Below are positions 1 through 8,571 of a stretch of DNA of 64,000 nucleotides, in pieces (positions within the stretch are counted from its first letter, which is position 1; each line of letters begins with the position of its first letter). The position numbers were made by a program, and so were the translations under genes. Below the pieces are notes generated by a model, which searched no databases, was not told where the DNA came from, and saw nothing but the letters and a program-made list of their open reading frames with translations. The stretch is taken from positions 930,001 through 994,000 of the forward strand of contig JAWKHH010000005.1 in assembly GCA_041394945.1 (NCBI GenBank), in the 5' to 3' direction. The stretch comes from Bryobacteraceae bacterium. GTDB taxonomy: Bacteria > Acidobacteriota > Terriglobia > Bryobacterales > Bryobacteraceae.

Positions 1-510
1 GTGCATCGGCACGCGCGCGTGGACGAGGCCCGGCCAGCGGAGGTGGTTGTGGTGTACGGAGCGGCGAACTACGCCGGGCGGCCGTCGCCGGTGTTGAAGG
101 CGCGGCTCGATCACGCGCTCGAATTGTACCGGCGGAAGCTGGCGCCGCGAATCCTTACGACTGGGGGCTCGGGCGGCGATCCGCATTTCACCGAAGGCGA
201 GACGGGCCGTGACTATCTGATTCGGAATGGGGTTCCGCCAGAAGCCGTGATCGTGGAGACGGAGGCGCGATCGACGGCCGAGAGCACGGCGGCGATCGGC
301 GAGATTCTACGGCGGATGGGATTGAATGAAGTGATCGTGGTCACCGACGGCTATCACGTGTACCGGGCGAAACGGATGCTGGAGGCGCAGGGGCTGCGGG
401 TGTGGGCCTCGCCGCGTGCGGGGCCGGTTCGCGACGATGCGCGGTTCTGGCTGCAGTGCCTGCGGCAGGCCGCGGCGCTGCGGTTGTGGTGGGCCGGCGT
501 GGTGATCTGA
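1..510 (+). CDS. YdcF/DUF218 family protein, 5' end probably outside the window
   Basis: 169 residues are visible, opening on a GTG at the first base of the window, so the true start may lie upstream. The fold features of DUF218/YdcF are present: a beta strand VVVVYGAAN near residue 17, a TTGG loop near residue 53, an acidic EARSTAEST segment near residue 88 and VVTDGYHVYRA near residue 114. Members of this family are membrane-linked or cytosolic proteins with a nucleotide-binding-like Rossmann fold, and some act in cell-envelope metabolism. No substrate can be assigned here. Family members often carry an N-terminal membrane segment, which would lie upstream of this window if present. Confidence 0.75.
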   Translation: MHRHARVDEARPAEVVVVYGAANYAGRPSPVLKARLDHALELYRRKLAPRILTTGGSGGDPHFTEGETGRDYLIRNGVPPEAVIVETEARSTAESTAAIGEILRRMGLNEVIVVTDGYHVYRAKRMLEAQGLRVWASPRAGPVRDDARFWLQCLRQAAALRLWWAGVVI

Positions 511-606
511 CCTGCGCGCCGCTCCCGAAAGACGCCCCCAGGCCCGCGGGCGGACTTCACGATGTGATACACTCAGCCCGCCAACCGGGCCACAAGAGGT
601 GAAACT

Positions 607-939
607 ATGGCGATTGGGGTTTACTTCGCCGCGAACGGTATGTCAGCGGCGAAATACGATGAGTGCATCAAACTTCTGAAGAAGGCAGGGGCGGGCAATC
701 CGCCCGGACGTTCGTACCACGCGGCGTTTGGTGCGGCAGACGACCTGATGGTGTTCGATGTATGGACATCGCAGACGGCGTTCGACAGGTTCTCGAAAAC
801 TCTGATGCCCATCCTGCAGCAACTCGGGATCGACATGAAACCGCCGCACGTGATGCCAGTGCACAAAGTGATTATCCCGAAGCCGAAAGCCGCGGCTCCC
901 GTGAAGCAGGCGAAGGCTTCCGCGAAGAAGAAGCGCTAG
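607..939 (+). CDS. Small ABM-like (dimeric alpha-beta barrel) hypothetical protein
   Basis: 110 residues with a clear AGAGGTGA ribosome site just before the ATG. The body (residues 1-90) has the strand-helix-strand layout and the FDVWTSQTAFDRFSKTL segment typical of antibiotic-biosynthesis-monooxygenase-like ferredoxin folds. The last 20 residues are Lys/Ala-rich and probably disordered or nucleic-acid contacting. Such small proteins are often of unknown role. It stands alone: the next gene runs towards it and ends at almost the same base. I do not assign a function. Confidence 0.55.
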   Translation: MAIGVYFAANGMSAAKYDECIKLLKKAGAGNPPGRSYHAAFGAADDLMVFDVWTSQTAFDRFSKTLMPILQQLGIDMKPPHVMPVHKVIIPKPKAAAPVKQAKASAKKKR

Positions 940-1376
940 CCGCCGCCGCCGCGCCGGGTGCGCGCGCCTGATTGCGGCTCACTCGGAGAAAGCTTCCCCA
1001 TTGAGGCGGCGCGAAGGAGGCGGCGGAACGTGGGGCATTCGAGGTGACTCCGGGCCGGGCAGGCGGCGGCGTGGCGGAGTCCGTTGCGCATCGCGGTGAG
1101 TTCGCGGATCCTTGCGTCGAGAGCGTCGGCCTTGGCGGCCAGGACACTGCGGTCAATGCGCGGTCGGCCGTCGGGACCGAACATCAGCGCGATCTCGCCG
1201 AGCGAGAAGCCGGCCGCGCGGCCGAGTGCGATCAGGGCGAGGCGGTCCAGCACCTTGGCGTCGTACTGGCGGCGCAGGCCCATCCGGCCGATACTCGCGA
1301 TCAGCTTCTTTTCCTCGTAGTAGCGGAGCGTCGATGGTGGGAGTCCGGAGCGGTGGGCTACTTCGGCGATATCCAT
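936..1376 (-). CDS. MerR-family transcriptional regulator
   Basis: 146 residues. The N-terminus has the MerR winged helix-turn-helix (MDIAEVAHRSGLPPSTLRYY, then the wing and a GRAAGFSLGEIALMF helix). An antiparallel dimerisation helix follows from about residue 75, then a tail with two cysteines (C-P-A-R-S-H-L-E-C). The spacing is not the four-cysteine cluster of true SoxR. The ATG at 1376 is chosen because MDIAEVA is the canonical first helix; the reading frame upstream of it has no MerR features. It is divergent from the methyltransferase at 1462, and the shared intergenic region holds a MerR-type operator. Family knowledge predicts promoter untwisting on effector binding; the effector is unknown. 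Confidence 0.8.
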   Translation of the reverse strand: MDIAEVAHRSGLPPSTLRYYEEKKLIASIGRMGLRRQYDAKVLDRLALIALGRAAGFSLGEIALMFGPDGRPRIDRSVLAAKADALDARIRELTAMRNGLRHAAACPARSHLECPTFRRLLRAASMGKLSPSEPQSGARTRRGGGG

Positions 1377-1387
1377 ACACTTTCCTC

Positions 1388-1419
1388 TTGACCTCAAGTG
1401 AACTTGAAGTTTCAGAATA
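1388..1419 (+). promoter_or_regulatory. MerR/SoxR-type operator inside a long-spacer promoter
   Basis: A dyad ACCTCAAGTGAACTTGAAGT (1391-1410, one mismatch between 9-bp arms) sits between a -35 hexamer TTGACC (1388-1393) and a -10-like AGAATA (1414-1419). The 20-bp spacer is the hallmark of promoters controlled by MerR proteins. The dyad differs from the E. coli soxS SoxR box at two positions. It lies between the divergent MerR gene and the methyltransferase, and the promoter points at the methyltransferase. Confidence 0.65.
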
Positions 1420-1461
1420 CTCCTTAGGCGGTGCAACAGGAAAGGCGAGAGGAGGGTCTTG

Positions 1462-2322
1462 ATGGACGCTCGGGATACGGGCAGCGACCAGGCGCGCCTG
1501 TGGAACGGCGACGCCGGCCGCGCGTGGGTGGATCTGCAGGAATCGCTCGACCGGCTGTGGAAGCCGTTCGAAGAAACGTTGGCCGGCGCGGCGCCGGCGG
1601 GATGCCGCGTGCTCGACGTCGGTTGCGGGACGGGCGCGACGACGTTGGCCGCGGCGCGGCGGGCCGGGGGCGGCGCAACCGGGATCGACATCTCGGAGCC
1701 GATGCTCGAGGCGGCGCGGACGAAGGCCGAGAGGGACGGGATCGCCGCTCGCTTTCTTTGCGGGAACGCGCAGGAATACCCGTTCGAGGCGGGAACCTTC
1801 GACCGGATTCTCTCGCGCTTCGGAGTGATGTTTTTCGAGGATCCGGTGCGGGCGTTCGCGAATCTGCGCCGGGCGGCGGCGGAAGGCGCAGTGCTGGTGG
1901 CGATCGCGTGGCGAGGCGCCGAGGAGAATCCCTTCATGACGGTGGCGGAACGGACGGCCGCGCCGCTGCTGCCGGATCTTCCGCCGCGCGAGCCGGACGC
2001 GCCAGGCCAGTTCGCGTTTGCCGACGCGGAGCGGGTTCGCGGCATCCTGGAGCGCAGCGGATGGGTGGGGATCGAGATCGAGCCGATCGATATCGACTGC
2101 TGTTTGCCGGAGCCGGAACTGGTTCACTACTTCACGCGGCTCGGCCCCGTGGGACGGGTGTTGGATGGGGTGGAAGCGTCGAAGCGGGCGGAAACGATCG
2201 AGCGCGTCCGCGCCGCGTTCGAGCCCTATGTGCACGGCGACGAGGTTCGCTTCCTCGCCGCTTGCTGGATGATCCGCGCACGGACAGGCGCTGGCGAGCC
2301 GGTTGTGTCAACGGTCCCGTAA
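1462..2322 (+). CDS. Class I SAM-dependent methyltransferase
   Basis: 286 residues. Motif I VLDVGCGTG near residue 50, the acidic GIDIS after strand 2 and FDRILSRFGVMFF after strand 4 identify a Rossmann SAM methyltransferase of the UbiE/Methyltransf_11-25 kind. The ATG at 1462 is preferred over the adjoining TTG (1459) because GGAGG lies six bases upstream. It is divergent from the MerR gene, with a MerR-type promoter aimed at it, so it is probably the regulated target. The substrate cannot be read from sequence; a small molecule or quinone-like acceptor is typical for this group. Confidence 0.8.
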   Translation: MDARDTGSDQARLWNGDAGRAWVDLQESLDRLWKPFEETLAGAAPAGCRVLDVGCGTGATTLAAARRAGGGATGIDISEPMLEAARTKAERDGIAARFLCGNAQEYPFEAGTFDRILSRFGVMFFEDPVRAFANLRRAAAEGAVLVAIAWRGAEENPFMTVAERTAAPLLPDLPPREPDAPGQFAFADAERVRGILERSGWVGIEIEPIDIDCCLPEPELVHYFTRLGPVGRVLDGVEASKRAETIERVRAAFEPYVHGDEVRFLAACWMIRARTGAGEPVVSTVP

Positions 2323-2328
2323 CCGCGA

Positions 2329-3234
2329 CTAGTGCTTGCCGAGCGACGCGTCGAACAGGTGTGAGATGTAAGGATAGCCGTTCATCGCCAGCCGGCACGA
2401 TGCACCCTCGCCCCACCAGCGCGGAGCGTGCCAGGTGTAGGGCGGTACATAAACCACGTCGCCTTCTTCCGCGATGACGACGCCCACCTTTTCGATCGGG
2501 TAGCGGATCTGGCCCTTCATGATCAGCCAGTATTCGGCGGACTCCGGATGATAGTGTCCCTTGTTCTTCTCGTCGAGCGGCGGGAGCTTCGAGTTATAGC
2601 CGTAGATGAAGTTCGCCGTGCCGCGGTCGTCCTGAACGATGTACTGCGTTCCGCGAACCTCGCCTTTCTCGAGCTTCGCGGCCACTTCCTCGAACGTGGT
2701 GTGCGCCTTGTTGTGGTGCTCCCACTGCCCGATGCGGCGGTTCATTTTCACGGGGATCCAATCGAGCCCCGGCGTCTTCGGCGGCGCGGTGTCGCCCTCG
2801 TAGAGCGTCTTGGCGCCGTAGACATTGGTCTCGAACATGACGGCCGGTGCGTCGCCAGTGACGCGCCACGAAAAGAAGGTCTGCATCGGAACCTGCACCA
2901 TGGAGCCTTTATGGGCCTTGAACGGAGCGACGGTTTCGATATCGAACTCCACTTCGCCTTCGAGCACCACCCACCAGGAGCGGGTATCGGGATGGAGGGC
3001 CCGCTTGACGCCCTCGCCCGGCGCGGCCTGGACGTACTCGCTGTGAAGAAGGCCGTCGTCCACCACCACCTGCCGCCAGGACTTCGTTCCGCCGTGGGCG
3101 GCTTTCGCTTCCTTGAGTTTCGTGTGCGCCTTGTGTGGTGCTTTATAGACCGCCGGTTGGCCCTTGGGCGCCCAGAGGGTTTGTCCGAAGGCCGAGGCGG
3201 CGACAAGGCCGCCCAGCACCCAAAGCTTCTCCAT
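2329..3234 (-). CDS. Exported bicupin protein
   Basis: 301 residues. The start MEKLWVLGGLVAASAFGQ is a cleavable signal peptide. Two beta-barrel cupin modules follow: one around residues 75-150 with EGEVEFDIETV and a PDTRSWW loop, and one around 215-290 with GHYHPESAEYWLIMKG, whose His/Glu set would hold a metal. The second barrel keeps the canonical HxH..E motif better than the first. The ATG lies only two bases after the stop of the upstream dehydrogenase, so the two are almost certainly cotranscribed and coupled. A periplasmic sugar- or acid-modifying dioxygenase or isomerase role is possible, but no reaction can be assigned. Confidence 0.7.
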   Translation of the reverse strand: MEKLWVLGGLVAASAFGQTLWAPKGQPAVYKAPHKAHTKLKEAKAAHGGTKSWRQVVVDDGLLHSEYVQAAPGEGVKRALHPDTRSWWVVLEGEVEFDIETVAPFKAHKGSMVQVPMQTFFSWRVTGDAPAVMFETNVYGAKTLYEGDTAPPKTPGLDWIPVKMNRRIGQWEHHNKAHTTFEEVAAKLEKGEVRGTQYIVQDDRGTANFIYGYNSKLPPLDEKNKGHYHPESAEYWLIMKGQIRYPIEKVGVVIAEEGDVVYVPPYTWHAPRWWGEGASCRLAMNGYPYISHLFDASLGKH

Positions 3235-3236
3235 GG

Positions 3237-4322
3237 TTAGTAACCTTTCTGCTTGTCTACCACGTTCATCAGTGGCTCGCCGGCCGCATAACGGCGGACG
3301 TTCTCGGCGAACAGTTCGATGAGTCGCACCTGGCGGTCCGGACTCCAGCCGGAAGTGTGGGCGGACATGATCACGTTGTCGCACTCGAAGATCGGGTGGT
3401 TGGGCGGAACCGGTTCGGTGGGGAAGACGTCGAGGCCGGCGCCGGAGATCCAGCGTTCCTTCAGCGCCTTCACCAGCGCGTTCTCGTCGTAGAGCTTGCC
3501 TCGCGACATGGCCAGGAAGAAGGCGGACTTCTTCATCGAGCGGAAGACCTTCTCGTTGAACATGCGCTCGGTTTCCTTGGTATGCGGCGCGGCGGCGACG
3601 AGCACGTCCACCTGGGGAACCATGGTCATGAAGTAGCTCGGGGGATGAAGCGCGTCGACGAAGTGGGGTTTGCGCATCGGCTTGGGATCGATGCCGACAA
3701 TACGCATGTCGAAACCGTAGTGGGCGCGGCGCGCGATGGCTGCGCCGATGCCCCCCATGCCGACAATGCCCATGGTGCGGCCCACCAGTTCGACGTGATG
3801 ATCGGACTTTGGCGTGCCCACCGGCGCCATTGTCTTCTTGAGGTAGAACTGCGGCAGATAATGACGAACCAAGCCGCGCGAGAGAGCGAGCAACAGCCCC
3901 ATGGCGGTTTCGGAGATGCCGGGGGCGAATGTGCCGGCATAGTTGGTCATGGGGATGGGGCTCGCGCGAACCTTGTCGTCCATGTTTTCGACCCCCGCGC
4001 CCCCGCTCTGGACCCATTTGAGTTTCGGCGCGAAGTCCAGGTCGGCGCCCCGCATCGCGCCGTACACGACTTCGGCGTCGCGAAGACGCTGCCGGTATTC
4101 GTCCGGCGACTTGGCGACAATCAACTCCACCGTGGTTTCGCCGGCGGCAGCCTTGATCTGCTCCACCTCATGCGGTTCGAACGGGTACATCGTGACGATG
4201 CGGATCGGTTCGCCGGCGCGCCGCTGGACAGGGGCTTGGGCGGCGAGGGCGATGGGGGCCTGCGCGCCGGCGGCTCCGGCGGCGGCGATCAACGAACGGC
4301 GGGAGAATCGGTCGTCGGGCAT
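3237..4322 (-). CDS. D-isomer-specific 2-hydroxyacid dehydrogenase with twin-arginine signal
   Basis: 361 residues. The N-terminus DRFSRRSLIAAAGAAGA looks like a Tat export signal. The NAD-binding loop GMGGIG is at about 188-193 with an acidic residue (D212) at the end of strand 2. The catalytic set of the family is visible as R274 (SRG), E303 (TEP) and H322 (AHTSGWS). Family members reduce 2-oxo acids or oxidise D-2-hydroxy acids with NAD(P)H. Export of a nicotinamide-dependent enzyme is unusual because the periplasm lacks free NAD, so the cofactor may be carried folded through Tat. It forms a two-gene operon with the bicupin downstream. Confidence 0.75.
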   Translation of the reverse strand: MPDDRFSRRSLIAAAGAAGAQAPIALAAQAPVQRRAGEPIRIVTMYPFEPHEVEQIKAAAGETTVELIVAKSPDEYRQRLRDAEVVYGAMRGADLDFAPKLKWVQSGGAGVENMDDKVRASPIPMTNYAGTFAPGISETAMGLLLALSRGLVRHYLPQFYLKKTMAPVGTPKSDHHVELVGRTMGIVGMGGIGAAIARRAHYGFDMRIVGIDPKPMRKPHFVDALHPPSYFMTMVPQVDVLVAAAPHTKETERMFNEKVFRSMKKSAFFLAMSRGKLYDENALVKALKERWISGAGLDVFPTEPVPPNHPIFECDNVIMSAHTSGWSPDRQVRLIELFAENVRRYAAGEPLMNVVDKQKGY

Positions 4323-4339
4323 GGTTCCTCTTTTACCAT

Positions 4340-5794
4340 ATGGATGTGTTTATGCACCTACTTTTGCTCCTTCTTGCGACGGCGCCCCTGGCGGCGGAGT
4401 TACCGGCCGCGGCGCGGGAGCGGATTCTGCGCAAGATGGACGACACGGCGCCGCGTTACGACGAGATCGCGCGGCGAATCTGGGAGTTCGCTGAGGTGGG
4501 CTACCAGGAGACGCGGAGTTCGGCGCTGCTGCAGGAGACGCTGCGGGGCGCGGGGTTTACGCTGAGGGCCGGCGTGGCCGGGGCCCCGACGGCGTTCATC
4601 GCTGAGTGGGGATCGGGCAAGCCAGTGATCGCGTTGATGGCGGAGTTCGACGCGCTGCCCGGGTTGTCGCAGCAGGCGGGCGCGGCGGAGAAGAAGCCGC
4701 GGGCGGAGGCGGTGGCCTACGGCGCGGGTCACGGATGCGGGCACAACCTGCTGGGGACCGCGGTGGTGTTCGCGGCGATCGCGGCGCGGGACGAGATGGC
4801 GGAGCGCAAGTTGGGCGGGACGATTCGCGTGTTGGGGACGCCGGCCGAGGAGGGCGGCAGCGGCAAGGTGTACATGGCCCGCGCCGGGGCGTTCGACGGC
4901 GCCGACGTCGCGTTGACGTGGCACCCGGGCGACGCCAACCATGCATCGCTCGATTCGAGCCTTGCGAACATCACGGCGAAGTTCACGTTTCACGGGACGG
5001 CGTCGCATGCGGCGTCGGCGCCGGAGAACGGACGGTCCGCATTGGATGCAGTGATGCTGATGACCCACGCCGTGGAACTGCTGCGGGAGCATGTACCGCA
5101 AGAGACGCGGCTGCACTACATCGTGACCAACGGCGGCGCCGCGCCGAACATCGTGCCGGACACGGCGCAGGTGTATCTCTACGCGCGGCATCCGAAGATG
5201 ACGGCCCTCGATGGAATCTGGGCGCGAGTGCTGAAGTGCGCCGGCGGGGCGGCCGTGGCGACGGGGACGCGCGTGGATACGGAACTCGTCAGTTCTGTTT
5301 GGGACGTGCTGCCGAACGATGCGTTGACGGCGCTGCTCGACCGGAACCTGCGGGCGGCGGGCGGTGTGACCTACACGGCTGAGGAGCGGGCGTTCGCCGC
5401 CAAACTGCGCGGCACGTTCGATCTTGCGGGCGCGCTGCCGTTGGGGAGTGAAGCCGGGGTGCGGGCAATGACGGATTCGCGCGGGCCGGGCGGGTCCACC
5501 GACGTGGGCGACGTGAGCTGGCTGCTGCCGACAGGACAGTTCACCACAGCGACGTACGTGCCGGGCACGCCGGGGCATAGCTGGCAATCGACGGCCTGCG
5601 CGGGTGCGGCGATTGGCCGCAAGGGGATGCTGGTGGCTGCGAAGACGCTCGCGCTGGCGGTTGCGGAATTGGCGGGAGACGCGCGTCAGGTTGCGGCGGC
5701 GCAGGCGGCGTTCGAAAGGCGGCGGGCCGGCGCCGAATACCGGTCGCGGATACCGGCGAATGCGAAGCCTCCCCTCGACTACCGAAAGAAGTGA
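4340..5794 (+). CDS. M20 family amidohydrolase/peptidase, AbgB-like
   Basis: 484 residues with an N-terminal hydrophobic signal (MHLLLLLLATAPLAA). M20 landmarks: MAEFDALPGLSQ near residue 98, GAGHGCGHN near 130 (metal-binding His and Cys/His), TPAEEGGSGK near 175 and the C-terminal PGTPGHSW. The length and these motifs match aminobenzoyl-glutamate utilisation protein B and other N-acyl amino acid amidohydrolases with a lid dimerisation domain (about residues 215-330). It likely hydrolyses an exported amide substrate. An alternative ATG at 4352 would remove four residues before the signal peptide. It is divergent from the dehydrogenase, with only 17 bases between. Confidence 0.75.
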   Translation: MDVFMHLLLLLLATAPLAAELPAAARERILRKMDDTAPRYDEIARRIWEFAEVGYQETRSSALLQETLRGAGFTLRAGVAGAPTAFIAEWGSGKPVIALMAEFDALPGLSQQAGAAEKKPRAEAVAYGAGHGCGHNLLGTAVVFAAIAARDEMAERKLGGTIRVLGTPAEEGGSGKVYMARAGAFDGADVALTWHPGDANHASLDSSLANITAKFTFHGTASHAASAPENGRSALDAVMLMTHAVELLREHVPQETRLHYIVTNGGAAPNIVPDTAQVYLYARHPKMTALDGIWARVLKCAGGAAVATGTRVDTELVSSVWDVLPNDALTALLDRNLRAAGGVTYTAEERAFAAKLRGTFDLAGALPLGSEAGVRAMTDSRGPGGSTDVGDVSWLLPTGQFTTATYVPGTPGHSWQSTACAGAAIGRKGMLVAAKTLALAVAELAGDARQVAAAQAAFERRRAGAEYRSRIPANAKPPLDYRKK

Positions 5795-5816
5795 CGTGCG
5801 ATAGAATGCAGGCGCC

Positions 5817-7226
5817 ATGCTGAGACGCCACCTGCTTGCCGCCGCGCCCGCGTTCGTGCGGTCCCTGAGCGCACAGTCACGCCGGCCCAATGTGCTGTTC
5901 ATCACGGCGGACGATCTCGGGCTGCAGATGAGCAGTTACGGGGAAACGCTCATCGAAACGCCGCATCTCGACCGTCTGGCCGGATCCGGCGTGCGCTTCC
6001 AGACGGCGTACGTGGTGCAGGCCTCGTGCAGCCCGTCGCGCAGCGGGATGTTCACCGGACTTTATCCGCATGCCAACGGGCAGTACGGGCTGGTGAACAC
6101 CGGTCACCGGTTGCACAAGCATCTCCACAGAGCGACGATACCCTCGGTGCTGAAGCGGGCCGGGTATCGCACGGGGATCATCGGGAAGCTCCACGTGGCG
6201 CCCGAGGAGACGTTTCCATTCGACATGCGGGAGACGAACAACGCGCTGACCCGTGAGGTGCGGAAGGTGGCGGCGAAGGCGGCGGAGTTCTGGAGCGCTG
6301 GCTCGTCGGATCCGTTCTTTCTGATGGTGAACTATTCGGATCCGCACGCGTTCCGGCAATCGCCGGCATCGAGCGAATGGTATTTCCCGCCGCAGGTGGA
6401 CGGGCTGCCGGCGCAGCCGTTGCGGCCGGGGCCGAAGACCCTGTTCCGGTTCCAGCAGATCGATACGGAGGGGCAGCGCGAGCGTACGGCGAACTACTAC
6501 AACGCGATCAAGCGGCTGGACGACGGCGTCGGGATGCTGATGTCGGCGCTCGATAAGACGGGGCAGGCGGAGAACACGCTCGTGATGTTCATCGGGGATC
6601 ACGGTCCGCCTTTCGCGCGGGGAAAGACCACCTGCTACGAATCGGGACTTCGGATTCCGTTCGTGGTGCTTTGGCCGGGAGTGTCGAAGACAGGGGCGTC
6701 GCCGGCCATGGTTTCGACCGTCGATATCGCACCCACCATCTACGACGCGGCGGGCGTGGACGCGCCCCTTGAGCTACACGGACGGTCGCTGCGGGATGCG
6801 GTGCGAAAGCCCGGATCGCGGGGGCGGGGGTATCTGGCCGGTGAGTTCCACATGCACGGGGCGCGACCGGTATATCCGCGGCGGGCGATCCGGGACGACC
6901 GCTACAAGCTGATCCATAACTTACTGGCGGGGAAGGCGAAGCCGTCGACGGGGATCGATGGCGACCATGCGTACCAGTGGTCGCGGGAGACGCGGTACGA
7001 CGGGACGGCGGTTCGGAAGGCGTTCGATACGTTCGCCGACCCGCCGGAGTTCGAGCTATACGATTTGCGCAGCGACCCGATCGAGTTCAACAACCTCGCG
7101 GGGCGAAGCGAAACAACGGCCGTGGAGCGCAGGATGAAAGAAGCGCTGCACCGCTGGCGGGTTGAGACCAAAGACCCGTGCCTCGATCTGGGATTCATCC
7201 CGCAACTGGCCGCCCCGGCGGGTTAG
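5817..7226 (+). CDS. Formylglycine-dependent sulfatase
   Basis: 469 residues. The sulfatase signature C71-S-P-S-R with SGMFTG following marks the cysteine converted to formylglycine, and D32/D33 (ITADDLG) begin the calcium site. IGDHGPPF near residue 262 supplies the further metal ligands. A short N-terminal hydrophobic stretch suggests export. Family members hydrolyse sulfate esters of polysaccharides; the specific sugar is not predictable. It starts 22 bases after the M20 gene and is probably cotranscribed. A second, different sulfatase lies at 24 kb. Confidence 0.85.
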   Translation: MLRRHLLAAAPAFVRSLSAQSRRPNVLFITADDLGLQMSSYGETLIETPHLDRLAGSGVRFQTAYVVQASCSPSRSGMFTGLYPHANGQYGLVNTGHRLHKHLHRATIPSVLKRAGYRTGIIGKLHVAPEETFPFDMRETNNALTREVRKVAAKAAEFWSAGSSDPFFLMVNYSDPHAFRQSPASSEWYFPPQVDGLPAQPLRPGPKTLFRFQQIDTEGQRERTANYYNAIKRLDDGVGMLMSALDKTGQAENTLVMFIGDHGPPFARGKTTCYESGLRIPFVVLWPGVSKTGASPAMVSTVDIAPTIYDAAGVDAPLELHGRSLRDAVRKPGSRGRGYLAGEFHMHGARPVYPRRAIRDDRYKLIHNLLAGKAKPSTGIDGDHAYQWSRETRYDGTAVRKAFDTFADPPEFELYDLRSDPIEFNNLAGRSETTAVERRMKEALHRWRVETKDPCLDLGFIPQLAAPAG

Positions 7227-7369
7227 CCAGGGGCGGCTGGCTGGACGAGAAGGGCGCCAGTCCCGCGATTCCGGACCATCGGCCGCGCCGGGCGCTGTTG
7301 CGTACCGGCGTTTCCGGAGAGCAGCCGCTCCGGCTCAGCCGGAGAGCGAGTCCGTTCGGCGCGCGATCC

Positions 7370-7948
7370 TCAAAAATCACCCTCACGGATATAGACGTGG
7401 CTCCAGAGCGTCACCTGCAGCAGCACCGATTTCAACCACGCCCGGTACATCCGATCCACCGCCTCCGGCGAGGCCCCCGTCTTTCCGAGGAAGGGAATTA
7501 GCGTGTAAGTGATCGGGAAGATCAGCAGGGGGAGATGCCTCCACTCGATATGGTCCGTGGCGTCGACGCCGTCGGTCCGGTTCTTCCCCGTCCGATGATG
7601 CCGCCGGCCGATTTCGTGTTGATAGGCGAGCCATGCGTCGTCGTAGTTCGCCGCCGCGGTGTCGCGGATCCACTGTCCGAACCGGCCGCGAACGGCCGCG
7701 AGGTATTCGCCGGAGGGTTCGCCCGTCGACTTCGACCGGAACGAATTCAGCAGGTGCGGGTTCGATCCCACGAAGCCGTACCAGACATTGAGGATATCCT
7801 CCTCCTGCCCGGCGAGTATCGCGGCGGACTGGCGCAGAGCGGCCACGTCGTCCTCCCCGAACAGCACCGACTTCTTCATCAGATCGAGCTCGCCTGATGT
7901 AACCGGACTCGGCGCACACGTACCCTTTGCGTATCTTTTGATCGCCAT
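7370..7948 (-). CDS. Protoglobin-family haem protein
   Basis: 192 residues, single domain. The region YQHEIGRRHHRTGKNRTDGV (residues 109-128) carries the proximal-histidine segment characteristic of protoglobins, with the haem-binding His most likely H117. The flanking helices (LAGQEEDILNVWYGFVGS and HLPLLIFPITYTLIPFLGK) match the expected globin sandwich. No kinase, cyclase or methyl-accepting domain is attached, so it is a stand-alone O2/CO/NO binder. It lies 13 bases after a MarR-family regulator and is probably cotranscribed with it, which suggests that gas or stress sensing governs the pair. Confidence 0.75.
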   Translation of the reverse strand: MAIKRYAKGTCAPSPVTSGELDLMKKSVLFGEDDVAALRQSAAILAGQEEDILNVWYGFVGSNPHLLNSFRSKSTGEPSGEYLAAVRGRFGQWIRDTAAANYDDAWLAYQHEIGRRHHRTGKNRTDGVDATDHIEWRHLPLLIFPITYTLIPFLGKTGASPEAVDRMYRAWLKSVLLQVTLWSHVYIREGDF

Positions 7949-7961
7949 GTTTGTTGTCTCC

Positions 7962-8567
7962 TTATTGGTGTATTTGAGTTAGTTCGAAATCGGGACAGTC
8001 AACGCGAATCTCGCTGTCTCCGAAAGCACCGTCCACAAAATCGCAGTGATGCGGCCGGTCTGGATCCTTGTGCGCGTTGGCGCGGAAGAAACGGCACGAG
8101 ACACACATCCGTGAGACGGGTATCTCGCCTCGCTCCTGCAGGGACTGAATCATCTTCACCAACCCCCGCAGGAACACCCGCTGCTCCTCTTCATTCAGTG
8201 TTTCGACGGCTCGCAAGAGGAAATCGGGCCACGCCGCCGCCCTTTCCGCGCCTGCTTCTCCCGCCGGGGTCAGCACGATCCGGATTGACCGGGCATCGCC
8301 CTGGCCCTTCTCCTTCCGCACGAACCCCTTGCGCTCCAGCGCCTTCACTGCTTCCGACGCAGTGGCGGCGCGTACCGCGAGTAGGTCCGCGATATCTTTC
8401 AATGCAAGGCCGCCCCGGGACCTCAGCATCACCAGTATTTGCGCCTGCGTCGGACTCAACCCGGCGGCCGAGCCTTCCGAAATTGACTTGTGACGGAGCG
8501 CGAGACCGACCTTGGCCAGTCCGGTGACGACCCGGCTCGGGAGATCCTGACGGGGAGGCTGATTCAT
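7962..8567 (-). CDS. MarR-family regulator with cysteine-rich C-terminal tail
   Basis: 201 residues. Residues 20-145 form a MarR winged helix (LSPTQAQILVMLRSRGGLAL, then ATASEAVKALERKGFVRKE and the DARSIRI wing). After the dimerisation helices there is an extra tail of about 45 residues with four cysteines plus histidines (C-V-S-C, HHC, DCPDF) that could bind zinc or an iron-sulfur cluster. The tail is absent from plain MarR proteins. The gene precedes the protoglobin by 13 bases. A palindrome covers the region just upstream of its ATG, consistent with autorepression. Confidence 0.8.
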   Translation of the reverse strand: MNQPPRQDLPSRVVTGLAKVGLALRHKSISEGSAAGLSPTQAQILVMLRSRGGLALKDIADLLAVRAATASEAVKALERKGFVRKEKGQGDARSIRIVLTPAGEAGAERAAAWPDFLLRAVETLNEEEQRVFLRGLVKMIQSLQERGEIPVSRMCVSCRFFRANAHKDPDRPHHCDFVDGAFGDSEIRVDCPDFELTQIHQ

Positions 8568-8571
8568 TTGA

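Noticed and set aside
936..2235. Long open frames on the minus strand opposite the methyltransferase
   Set aside because: High GC makes antisense frames open. They lack family motifs, and codon position bias favours the plus-strand methyltransferase; only the MerR part (936-1376) is real.
2329..4017. A single 562-codon fusion of dehydrogenase and cupin
   Set aside because: The long frame reads the dehydrogenase out of its true frame. The real genes are two separate frames with stop and start two bases apart.
7748..7768. tRNA T-arm-like sequence GGGTTCGATCCCAC
   Set aside because: It lies inside the protoglobin reading frame, and no acceptor, D or anticodon stems can be drawn around it.
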